34,370 nt of DNA, taken from a virus. Of the stretch, positions 24,540 through 31,993 are shown one piece after another (the first letter of the stretch is position 1; each line of letters opens with the position of its first letter). The notes under the pieces are model-generated. The model saw only the letters and a list, made by a program, of their open reading frames with translations, did not search any database and had not been told where the DNA came from. Location of the stretch: the IMG/VR virus record IMGVR_UViG_3300037628_000196, positions 1-34,370 of that record; one strand, 5' to 3'. Made by a program: the position numbers and the translations under genes.

Positions 24540-25237
24540 TACCAAATCCCACCATCTGTAGTAACATTAAATACTATAGGCTCGGTATTTCTAACAGGAA
24601 ACTTATCGTCAATAGTCGCAAGTCTACTATCTGTTTGGGAATTTAAGAAATTAGTTGTAGCCAAACCGCGAAGCTTTCTAATTTCACGAACCTTTATAAT
24701 CTCAGCATCGGCTGGCGACATTTGATCATCGTCTACTTTTGCTTCATTGATAGCCAATTTCGGTAGCGACGGATGCCATTCTGCTGGAAATTGAGGTTCA
24801 TCATTATCGTTTGTCATATCTTCCGGCCAGCCATAAAACCACCAACTAATTTCAATCCCATCTACATTGAAGGTGGGGTATATGTTTATCTGCTTACGAC
24901 CGCTTTCACCCCAAATATATCCAACTCTTGGTACGCCCTCTAGCGATACATCAAAATTACCAACAACCAATCCTTTAGGACTGCCAACGATCTCTATTAT
25001 ATTCCAATGCGGTTCACCGTAATGAAGCAAATGATTAGATATAAAGCCATGTGGAATAGCATAAGATTCTAAACCTTTTGTGGATGAAAAAGTATATTTA
25101 CGCTCCGCAACCACTTTGAGTTCTTGGGTTATATCATCTTTAATCTGATTTAGCAATGCCTTAACTCTATCGTCATTCCAGTACGCTCTATCATCTATAC
25201 GCTGTTGTACTCTTTCAATCATATTCCGAAGTATCAT
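24539..25237 (-). CDS. Head-tail adaptor-like protein
   Basis: 232 residues. The N-terminal helices (MIERVQQRIDDRAYWNDDRV), then KYTFSSTKGLESYAIPHGF, a beta region with a WFYGWPEDM segment and a helical Lys/Arg-rich end resemble adaptor proteins that sit between portal and nozzle (T7 gp11 / P22 gp4-like role). Place in the operon directly before the nozzle agrees. Start has AAGGAG at good distance. The assignment rests on pattern and position, not a sharp motif. Confidence 0.65.
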   Translation of the reverse strand: MILRNMIERVQQRIDDRAYWNDDRVKALLNQIKDDITQELKVVAERKYTFSSTKGLESYAIPHGFISNHLLHYGEPHWNIIEIVGSPKGLVVGNFDVSLEGVPRVGYIWGESGRKQINIYPTFNVDGIEISWWFYGWPEDMTNDNDEPQFPAEWHPSLPKLAINEAKVDDDQMSPADAEIIKVREIRKLRGLATTNFLNSQTDSRLATIDDKFPVRNTEPIVFNVTTDGGIW

Positions 25238-25241
25238 ATCA

Positions 25242-25463
25242 TCAACTCCTTGAAAAATTAGTTACTCGTTTTCTCATTCGCTTGAATACAGATGCTTCTT
25301 TTTTGGTCTGCACTACAGTTTCTACAAACGATAATGAAAGAGTAGGGCTTCCTACGGATGTAGCATTATATATAGCCCTTGCTGCATATACTGGAAAAAA
25401 CGATGCAATATCAATTACAAAACATTGCACAGCCCAAGCTATTCTTTCAAATGGTATTAGCAT
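25242..25463 (-). CDS. Small protein with hydrophobic N terminus and basic tail
   Basis: 73 residues from ATG 25463, which overlaps the methyltransferase stop (TAATG). The first half is fairly hydrophobic (IAWAVQCFVIDIASFFPVY) and could insert in or sit on a membrane; the C terminus is strongly basic (KRMRKRV). Not recognised. It ends four bases before the adaptor gene start. Confidence 0.6.
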   Translation of the reverse strand: MLIPFERIAWAVQCFVIDIASFFPVYAARAIYNATSVGSPTLSLSFVETVVQTKKEASVFKRMRKRVTNFSRS

Positions 25464-26326
25464 TATACATTTATTCCTAATAAGGATATACAATCATCTA
25501 GCGTAATATTATCATTAAGATTGTCTATATACAAAAATGGAATATTCAGATCCAATACCTTTATAGTGCTTTTATCATTTGCTACAAACCCTGATGATCT
25601 TTTGATCATATCCATTATAATTGCAACATCATCTGGAACATTTACTATTGAATCTTTATCGAAGTGAACTTTACTAGTCAATAAAAATACTACTCCAATT
25701 TCAGATAATCTTATAGCCAAACTTAATAACGCCTTACTAATGTCATTAAATACGTCTACCACATAATAATTAGTTTTGGTATCTATAATAGTTTGTATGC
25801 AAGATAAAAACGCACCATCTGTTGTGTCCGCATTGGATTTAATGGCATCACATATCAAATTGAAATCTCTAATCTCGCCAATATAATTACAATGCAGCCC
25901 GACTTTACCCAACAGTTCGAGTAATTCTTCTTCTTGGTATATCCATCGGTGGCATCCAAAATCATCTTCTTGCGATCCATAAAAACGAGATGCCAATTCT
26001 TTTGCATCAATTATAAGTTCTTCGCCCCGCAAACCTATATATCGCTCTACTATAGTTTGCAAATGAGGCATCTCTAGTGTAATTCTACCACCACATTTCA
26101 ATACCCTGACTAACTCAGATAAAAATTCTTCTTGTTTGTGTCGAGATATATGCTCTAGTATATTTTCCGCAAGAATATAATCTACACTATTATCGGGATA
26201 TGGGAGATGAGTATTAGATAAATCTAAAACTAAGTCTACACCCGGATTAGCATTACCATCTATATTGATCCATCCTTGTTCTTTAGAAAGTATTTTATTT
26301 CCACATCCAACATTTAATTTAATCAT
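25463..26326 (-). CDS. SAM-dependent methyltransferase (type 11 like) with extra C-terminal domain
   Basis: 287 residues. The N terminus has the SAM loop NVGCGN (5-10), Asp23, then LPYPDNSVDYILAENILEHI (41-60), the motif pattern of class I methyltransferases near glycan pathways. Residues about 185-287 form an additional alpha/beta-looking domain with no recognised family. It overlaps the glycosyltransferase gene (ATGA), so both act together, perhaps on the same sugar. Its DNA is AT-rich (32 of 120 bases are G or C at 25681-25800). Confidence 0.8.
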   Translation of the reverse strand: MIKLNVGCGNKILSKEQGWINIDGNANPGVDLVLDLSNTHLPYPDNSVDYILAENILEHISRHKQEEFLSELVRVLKCGGRITLEMPHLQTIVERYIGLRGEELIIDAKELASRFYGSQEDDFGCHRWIYQEEELLELLGKVGLHCNYIGEIRDFNLICDAIKSNADTTDGAFLSCIQTIIDTKTNYYVVDVFNDISKALLSLAIRLSEIGVVFLLTSKVHFDKDSIVNVPDDVAIIMDMIKRSSGFVANDKSTIKVLDLNIPFLYIDNLNDNITLDDCISLLGINV

Positions 26327-27267
26327 ATTATATCAAATCCTTTCATTGCTTGTTCGAGATGGGTAATAATTTTCTTGGGATGAATTGATAAACACGGCTT
26401 CATTTTGCAAGGCGCATACCAACAATACTGTCGTTTGCATCGTTTAAATTTAGGAATCCAGGATGCTTTTTTATATCGTAAAAATAAGTTCGGTGGTGTC
26501 GGCCCGTAGAGACCAAATACAGGGATTTCTAATGCTCCGGCGACATGAGCGTAGCCAGAACACATGCTGATCGTCAAAAGCGAACCAGCTAGTACGCCAT
26601 ATATGTCACCTAAAGTCTCGCCGGCTAACCCTATAGCGCCCTTTACATCAAACTTTATATCCCGATCGAGGGTAACTACTTGAAAATCAAATTTCTTGCC
26701 AAACATTACAAGATATCTGGTTAGCCATTTCATGTAGCGATAATCTTTCCAAAAACCGGACGACCTAATTCCAACTGCTATATATCTATCTGGCAAATTT
26801 AATCTCTTCGGACTATCTAAATCGTTATCGTGCAGTTTGAAATTATAATTATTTATATTAAACTTAACACCGCATGATTCCGCAAATATTTCTACTCTAG
26901 ATCGTCGTTTTAATACCGGCGTAATTCCTTCATGTACTCCACACGGACATTCATGTTCAAAATCATGCAGTATAGCATTGGTTTGTTTTATAATATTTAA
27001 ATGTTCTGCATTAAGATATATATCTATTTCTTCGCGTTTATAAGAAACTATAAAATCTAAACAATTATTATGCCCAAACACGGTAGCCAAATACGATGAA
27101 CACATCATTACAAAAACAGTATCACTTCCGTATTGTTTTCTTACTGCTGTGATTGTAGGCAATATCATGGCACCATCGCCCATGCCAGAAGCCCTACCAA
27201 AAACAACTACAGTAAGATTAGATCTAATCAAACCTAACAAATCTTGAAATGTTATGTAAAGTGGCAC
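26323..27267 (-). CDS. Family 9 (heptosyltransferase-like) glycosyltransferase
   Basis: 314 residues. ASGMGDGAMILPTI (26-39) matches the N-terminal nucleotide-sugar fold, and SGYAHVAGAL (238-247) with VFGLYGPTPPN (250-260) matches the C-terminal donor-binding motif of GT9 enzymes. Cys277, 282, 287 and 292 are spaced five residues apart near the end, as in many relatives. Start is GTG with a weak site; no earlier Met is available. Its role inside a virion operon is unusual: it may glycosylate a virion protein, or modify host surface glycans. Confidence 0.82.
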   Translation of the reverse strand: MPLYITFQDLLGLIRSNLTVVVFGRASGMGDGAMILPTITAVRKQYGSDTVFVMMCSSYLATVFGHNNCLDFIVSYKREEIDIYLNAEHLNIIKQTNAILHDFEHECPCGVHEGITPVLKRRSRVEIFAESCGVKFNINNYNFKLHDNDLDSPKRLNLPDRYIAVGIRSSGFWKDYRYMKWLTRYLVMFGKKFDFQVVTLDRDIKFDVKGAIGLAGETLGDIYGVLAGSLLTISMCSGYAHVAGALEIPVFGLYGPTPPNLFLRYKKASWIPKFKRCKRQYCWYAPCKMKPCLSIHPKKIITHLEQAMKGFDII

Positions 27268-27268
27268 G

Positions 27269-27712
27269 TTAAAATCTTTCTGGATAAATATATATTATAA
27301 TTTCCAATATATCAACAGCAGCTATATCTATATCTTCATCTAATAAAAATCTTACAAATAAATCGCCTCCATGTAACTCGTTCAGCAATCCAACTTCTCG
27401 AAGTATATAAGCATCTCCCGGTTCCCACGTATCGAATATAGCAGAAACAACATAAGCTTTCCCAATCACACTGGCAGAGCCTAACTTTCTATACTTCTCT
27501 GTTTCTATTGTTATATCTTCCGTACTCGGAGCAGTTTCGCCCTGCCCTACCGATACAAACGGCATGAATGGTAAGGGCGAACTAAATGGTGCGGCAAGAT
27601 AAGAAGCAAACTTTTCAAGCCCAACCATAGTAACCTGGGATTGATAAAGTATATCCGCACCATTCAGCGTTAGCCTGCCGGCTACTCTATTATCGGAAGA
27701 TGTAACAGCCAT
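27269..27712 (-). CDS. Appendage/tail-associated protein (paralogue of the right-edge gene)
   Basis: 147 residues. The core, FVSVGQGETAPSTED ... YVVSAIF ... ILREVGLLNEL ... FVRFLLDED, matches in order the right-edge protein (GYIAIGTGTTAVDE ... YFSRAVF ... SITEIGIFAESS ... RRWVLGN). The pattern (GxGT, E-x-R, EVG/EIG) is familiar from phage tail fibre and appendage modules. ATG overlaps the preceding stop (TAATG). The beta-rich nature fits a structural role. Confidence 0.68.
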   Translation of the reverse strand: MAVTSSDNRVAGRLTLNGADILYQSQVTMVGLEKFASYLAAPFSSPLPFMPFVSVGQGETAPSTEDITIETEKYRKLGSASVIGKAYVVSAIFDTWEPGDAYILREVGLLNELHGGDLFVRFLLDEDIDIAAVDILEIIIYIYPERF

Positions 27713-28251
27713 TATTCTGCACCGCGCCTCATCATTATATCTGCAAATTGATTGTTTTCGTCAAGCATTGCGCCAACCGCTTGAATTTTGGATGCTTCCC
27801 ATTCTTTTCTATCGACTATAATATATTCGCATGTCCATTCTTCTTGAGGCAATCTATTCAGCTTAACTTCAAATCTATCAGTAACTATAAGACCCTGTTC
27901 GGTTATTTCTACAGTTGTTGATAATCCAAGTTCTATTGATTTTGGCGAACCGGTAACAATGTCGTACCATCCATTAGTTCCATCAATTTTATCTATTGCC
28001 GACTGGCTGACCTCGAATACAGCCACTTTATCGGGATGCAATCTGTAATTATCTTCTTGTTCAGCAAGTTGTTTCGCTGCTTTAGCTTGACTATCTTGTT
28101 TGACCATGACTCTATTGAGTATTTTCTCAAGAACATCAGGGGTAATTGGACTTACTTCATCGATTTTTGCGTCCTCTTCTTTGGCTTCTTTTTTAATCTC
28201 TTTTTCAATCTCTTCTTTGATCTCTTCTTCTGCTAGTTTTTCCTTATTCAT
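27712..28251 (-). CDS. Hypothetical protein with charged N-terminal helix
   Basis: 179 residues. The first 30 residues are almost only Glu, Lys, Ala and Ile, a single charged helix; a second helical part follows, then a beta-rich C terminus (VAVFEVS ... VEITEQGLIVTDRFEVKL). Position after the terminator-like hairpin and before the appendage protein suggests a virion or adsorption role. AAAGGATTTT precedes its ATG. Family not recognised. Confidence 0.68.
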   Translation of the reverse strand: MNKEKLAEEEIKEEIEKEIKKEAKEEDAKIDEVSPITPDVLEKILNRVMVKQDSQAKAAKQLAEQEDNYRLHPDKVAVFEVSQSAIDKIDGTNGWYDIVTGSPKSIELGLSTTVEITEQGLIVTDRFEVKLNRLPQEEWTCEYIIVDRKEWEASKIQAVGAMLDENNQFADIMMRRGAE

Positions 28252-28273
28252 AACAAAATCCTTTACATAAAAT

Positions 28274-28299
28274 GCGGGAGCGGCCGAAGCCGCCCCTGC
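28274..28299 (-). terminator. UUCG-loop terminator-like hairpin after the decoration-like gene
   Basis: Read on the - strand, an 11-position stem with one mismatch and one G-U pair (28299-28289 with 28284-28274) closes a TTCG tetraloop in the stable C(UUCG)G context. It is followed by ATTTTATG. It lies 12 bases after the stop of the preceding gene and 23 bases before the next start. It should end most transcripts from the capsid and decoration genes, leaving lower expression downstream. Confidence 0.72.
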
Positions 28300-28311
28300 T
28301 TGAGTTGACTA

Positions 28312-29166
28312 TTAAGTGGTAATATAAGTCTCGTCTTTTACATTAAACCACACAGGAACAATGCGCTTTACCGTATCGGTAGTATATGCCGAAAGTGCTC
28401 GTGCAACCATGAGCGACAATGCCGATGTAGATGAGTTGGTCAGTAAACCACCAGTAGTAACAATCATGCCAGTAGTTATCGCAACGGTTGTTCCAGCGGC
28501 AACGATAGCAGCTTCCACAAATCCTTTGCGACAAAACCAGCCCCAATAATTATCGGCAAGACTGGCAGCCATCACAATGCCTCTGGTAGTGAATTTAGTT
28601 GCACCTATCGCACCGATTGTTGAATGACCATTGGCCCTTACAAGCACTCCAGTATCGCCAACTGCTGGAGCGACAGTCAGATCTGGCTGCAAAAATAGAG
28701 TATCTGCATCATTCTTGACAACAATGGCCCATTCGCCCTCTGGGGCAGCACCGGCAGCACCGGCATCATCGAGAATGTAAAGTATATTGCCAACTTCTTC
28801 ATCGGCAACAAATGCAGCCTCGTCCGTAAAAGTACCAACCACATCAGTGACTCCGGTTGTACCTTCATCCTGAGTAACAGCTAGACTTGCGCTCACTGCT
28901 GCAACCAATCCTACGGTCATAGCGGAGCCTCTCCGATTAACTCCCCATACAAACTCGCATGGGCCGTGACACCGCACATTTTTATACTGACCAGCTCCTC
29001 GTATACTATCCTCGTTACGAATTGCACCGGGTTTTGGCAGTTCCTTTACTGCTCCACCCTCGTTGCTGCCATCTTGAGTGGTATATAATTCATCAGATAT
29101 TGTGTCTTCCAAGCGGACACCCCAAGCTTTTCTCTGATAAGGTTCAGATGCTCTTTCCATCGCCAT
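28312..29166 (-). CDS. Capsid decoration-like protein
   Basis: 284 residues from ATG 29166, which has AAGGAG at good distance; the frame extends to 29211 but without support. Beta-rich, Ala, Thr, Val and Gly-rich, with a repeated pattern of short strands; the C-terminal part, from WGWFCRKGFVEAAI on to GTTVAITTGMIVTTGGL, resembles capsid decoration or head-fibre domains (DUF2190-like). It is placed right after the major capsid gene between two hairpins, as expected for a highly expressed coat accessory. Confidence 0.7.
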   Translation of the reverse strand: MAMERASEPYQRKAWGVRLEDTISDELYTTQDGSNEGGAVKELPKPGAIRNEDSIRGAGQYKNVRCHGPCEFVWGVNRRGSAMTVGLVAAVSASLAVTQDEGTTGVTDVVGTFTDEAAFVADEEVGNILYILDDAGAAGAAPEGEWAIVVKNDADTLFLQPDLTVAPAVGDTGVLVRANGHSTIGAIGATKFTTRGIVMAASLADNYWGWFCRKGFVEAAIVAAGTTVAITTGMIVTTGGLLTNSSTSALSLMVARALSAYTTDTVKRIVPVWFNVKDETYITT

Positions 29167-29199
29167 TGTATTTCTCCTTTTAATTAAGAGGATCATTTC

Positions 29200-29226
29200 G
29201 CGGGGCGGCAAGAATTACCGCCCCGC
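29200..29226 (-). terminator. GC-rich hairpin between capsid and decoration genes
   Basis: A perfect 9-bp stem, GCGGGGCGG (29200-29208) with CCGCCCCGC (29218-29226), around a nine-base loop. On the - strand it is followed by GAAATGATCC, not a T run, so it is a poor terminator. It more likely attenuates or stabilises the 3' end of the capsid mRNA. Confidence 0.6.
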
Positions 29227-29256
29227 TTCCGTCCACCTCTTATATTCGTATCTTAA

Positions 29257-30345
29257 CTACGCTTGCCATACTGTTATTCCATGCAATACAGCACAAGTAA
29301 CAGGTTTGAGAAGTACAAGTTGACCTCGTAACATCAAGAAACGAACTTTGGTAAACTGATTCATCGGAGACTTTTCATCCGACCAAGTAAACCAAGCCTC
29401 GCTATCTGTTATCAACTTAATGTACTTCTTGTTAAGAAATCGCATCTGGCCTGATGGTGCGCCGGTATTGATCGTATCGTACAGAATTGGAACTCCCCTG
29501 AAAAGAGCCCCTCCAAAATTCCATTTAACAATTCGATCATCTTGCGAATATGCGATACGGACGTTCTTAGCATGTTGCGCCAATGCTTCGTACTGCTCAT
29601 AAACAAACTGCTCAGTGATAATGGAATAATCAGCCATATTCTCACCCTGAGCGCAGTTGTTTAACATTGTTCCCATCCGTTTAAGACCATTGGATGATCC
29701 TTCGGATATATCGCCAAATGCCCCAACAGCCGCAGGTGCGCCAAGAGTTGTATCATATGGAGGTTTACCATAAACCAACCCGCTGGCATTATTATCCCAA
29801 TAGGTGTTTCTCCACCATATATTAACAGCTCTATCTAAACCAGCAATTATACCAGTACGAGGATCTTGAGGTACGAGTAACTGCAACCCATTCAAATCCA
29901 TACCAGTATTACCAACAGCAGAGGCCCAAAGCATTTGATTCATCTCTTCTCTTACGGAGTCAATAAGATCTTCAACTCTAAGAGTCATCAAATCTACAAC
30001 ACTGCTTTGAGTTCCACCAGCATGTTCTCGTTCTTCAACCCAATCGATCATCACATCGCCCGCGCCTTGCTTATAGTTCCAATAAGCAAACATGGCGGAT
30101 GGATAAATTTGCGGAGTCATAGTCGCACCGCGACCGAAAGTTTTGAACGATGTATTCTTGCCAGTTCTCAACGGAGTTCTGATTCTTGCACCACCATTAC
30201 GCTCCTCTTTGTATGGTGTGCTTTCAAACTCCCCAAGCAGAAGCGATTGCAATGCCACCTGATTGTAAATTTCAGGCAACATTTCATCCAACATAAGCGC
30301 AACCCGCTCGTCATCTAATTGATCTGTAATGTTTCTATTAGCCAT
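29257..30345 (-). CDS. Major capsid protein
   Basis: 362 residues. It follows the scaffold gene by 11 bases. It starts with an N-terminal helical part, then KTFGRGATMTPQIYP ... a long region with SSVVDLMTLRVEDLIDSVRE and NTGMDLNGLQLLVPQ, and ends in a beta-rich domain ending LHGITVWQA. Size, position and the pattern of helix-rich spine followed by a strand-rich end suit an HK97-fold major capsid protein. AAGGTGAA precedes the start. The family is well matched by context rather than a catalytic motif. Confidence 0.85.
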   Translation of the reverse strand: MANRNITDQLDDERVALMLDEMLPEIYNQVALQSLLLGEFESTPYKEERNGGARIRTPLRTGKNTSFKTFGRGATMTPQIYPSAMFAYWNYKQGAGDVMIDWVEEREHAGGTQSSVVDLMTLRVEDLIDSVREEMNQMLWASAVGNTGMDLNGLQLLVPQDPRTGIIAGLDRAVNIWWRNTYWDNNASGLVYGKPPYDTTLGAPAAVGAFGDISEGSSNGLKRMGTMLNNCAQGENMADYSIITEQFVYEQYEALAQHAKNVRIAYSQDDRIVKWNFGGALFRGVPILYDTINTGAPSGQMRFLNKKYIKLITDSEAWFTWSDEKSPMNQFTKVRFLMLRGQLVLLKPVTCAVLHGITVWQA

Positions 30346-30356
30346 TTCAATTCACC

Positions 30357-31265
30357 TTATTCTACGATCTCGCCCTTTCCTCTAAGTTTATCCATACCAG
30401 CTCTAGCCAATTCTTTAAGAGACTTATGCTCTTTCCCTTGATTAGCTAACGCTTGTTTATGCAAACCTTTTATTCCTTCCGGCAAATCCAGAACATCTCG
30501 ATCAGTTTTAAGTTTGCCTGGACGCTCAATTATAGTTTTCTTAATTGATTTTCTTCCACCCGGAGGATTTTCAGGATTAGTTAATAAAGTGGGATCATCC
30601 ATAGCGGCGAGATGAAAAACCTTCTCTAAAGGCATTACTCCGCCATCGCTTCGGACATATTGATTACGAATCCCATTTAATTTTACTAATCCAAAATTCT
30701 TAGCCGCAGGATATTTTGCCACTAGATTTTGAAACTCCAAATCAGTTTGCTGCCCCTTAACAAATTTAGAAACAGTACCGATTTCTTGTTGCAATCCAGG
30801 CATAACCTTACCAAATTCTTCTCTAAAAACTTGAGCCATAAGACCCTTTAGATAACCTTCGGGATCTTCTTCTTGGCTAGGTAATTCTGCTGGCTTTTCC
30901 TGATCTAATTCTTTATCTGGAATACCGTTGTTGATTCTATAAACAACATCATTAATCGCTTGCGCTAGTCTTGGATTTCCTTCAACCTGACGCCATCGTT
31001 CTGCATCATCGCGACTAGCCGCTGCCAATTGCATGGACTGAGTATAACTTGTTTGCATACCACTATACCGCTCTTGTATAGTATCATAAGCTGCTTGCAT
31101 TGCAGGGTCAAGATCATCCCTATTTATATCATCTAATGTAACATCGGTGAATGTCTCTTCATCACCAGAGTCGTCAACCGTCGGTTTCTCTGATGGCTCA
31201 GTATCTTCATCTTGATCCAACTGTTCCTCTTCAAAAGAGTCTTCTGGATTGATTTGACTACTCAT
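30357..31265 (-). CDS. Capsid scaffold protein
   Basis: 302 residues. A strongly acidic N terminus (many Asp/Glu in the first 50) precedes helical parts and a basic, Lys-rich end (KELARAGMDKLRGKGE), the typical charge polarity of scaffold proteins, whose basic end binds the capsid protein. It sits between the portal module and the capsid gene. AGGAGATAATTTA lies before the ATG. No protease domain is visible. Confidence 0.8.
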   Translation of the reverse strand: MSSQINPEDSFEEEQLDQDEDTEPSEKPTVDDSGDEETFTDVTLDDINRDDLDPAMQAAYDTIQERYSGMQTSYTQSMQLAAASRDDAERWRQVEGNPRLAQAINDVVYRINNGIPDKELDQEKPAELPSQEEDPEGYLKGLMAQVFREEFGKVMPGLQQEIGTVSKFVKGQQTDLEFQNLVAKYPAAKNFGLVKLNGIRNQYVRSDGGVMPLEKVFHLAAMDDPTLLTNPENPPGGRKSIKKTIIERPGKLKTDRDVLDLPEGIKGLHKQALANQGKEHKSLKELARAGMDKLRGKGEIVE

Positions 31266-31269
31266 TAAA

Positions 31270-31506
31270 TTATCTCCTCTGTTGTGTAAAGTGATTCGCT
31301 ATTTGCTCTAGTAGCGTTGTTTGCTTCGTTGATTCTCGCGCAAGAGTTATCAAACAAGTGTGAAATTGCTCTTGCTTTTCTTTAGATGCCTCTAACATGT
31401 TGCATTGCTTACTGCCTCTAGCCCAAGATAACATACCAGAAACGATTGATAAAATAAACGCTATAACAATACCAACCGGTATTGCAAGTTTGCTAGAACC
31501 ATCCAT
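31270..31506 (-). CDS. Single-pass membrane protein
   Basis: 78 residues: one transmembrane segment at about residues 8-28 (AIPVGIVIAFILSIVSGML), followed by a charged helical, probably coiled-coil tail. GAAGGAAAG is the ribosome binding site. Holin-like, spanin-like or channel roles are possible; there is no second segment or lipobox. Position between a zinc protein and the scaffold is unusual for a lysis gene. Confidence 0.68.
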   Translation of the reverse strand: MDGSSKLAIPVGIVIAFILSIVSGMLSWARGSKQCNMLEASKEKQEQFHTCLITLARESTKQTTLLEQIANHFTQQRR

Positions 31507-31519
31507 ATCGCTTTCCTTC

Positions 31520-31993
31520 TTATCTCTTTACGACATTTGCCTTTTTTATATCATCTCTTACCTCTTGGTAATCCGCTTTACCCTCTACAGTAATTTCCGA
31601 ACTATCAACTCCACCCGAAACGTTGACAGGACTCCCCCATCCTGGTTTTTTTCTTTTATCAAATAAAGAACTATTGCTATTCGATAACAACTCGCGCTCC
31701 TCTTTGCATAGACGACCAGCAGAGGGATAGCTATTGGTTGGAAGTTCATCCGAAGCTGCATTATGTAAAGCGAGTTGCTCCCTGAGATCCGCTCTGGATG
31801 TAATATACGCTCCAGTAGATTGATCAAATCGAGGTGCAATATCGCCACGCATTATAGGAATTTCTAAATCATGCGCGCGTTTTGCGTTGGCATCACATTT
31901 AAGACATTTCGATCTATCCCTATCTTTTATAGTAGCTCGATACTCATCCCAAGTATGCAGACAATTCAAACATCTATACTGATAAAGAGGCAT
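31520..31993 (-). CDS. FmdB-like zinc ribbon protein
   Basis: 157 residues from ATG 31993; GGAGGAG lies five bases upstream. The N terminus MPLYQYRCLNC ... KCLKC is the signature of the FmdB/CxxC-CxxC zinc ribbon family; the rest is unrelated, charged and partly Ser/Asn-rich. It overlaps the portal gene by 20 bases. In phages such proteins are near portal or terminase genes; their role is not established. The zinc ribbon is well supported. Confidence 0.8.
   Translation of the reverse strand: MPLYQYRCLNCLHTWDEYRATIKDRDRSKCLKCDANAKRAHDLEIPIMRGDIAPRFDQSTGAYITSRADLREQLALHNAASDELPTNSYPSAGRLCKEERELLSNSNSSLFDKRKKPGWGSPVNVSGGVDSSEITVEGKADYQEVRDDIKKANVVKR

Noticed and set aside
25282-25506. + strand open frame across the adaptor/methyltransferase junction
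   Set aside because: It lies antisense to well-supported genes with overlapping starts and lacks a ribosome binding site.
29935-30318. + strand open frame of 127 codons inside the capsid gene
   Set aside because: Antisense to the capsid gene, no ribosome binding site and no sensible protein features.
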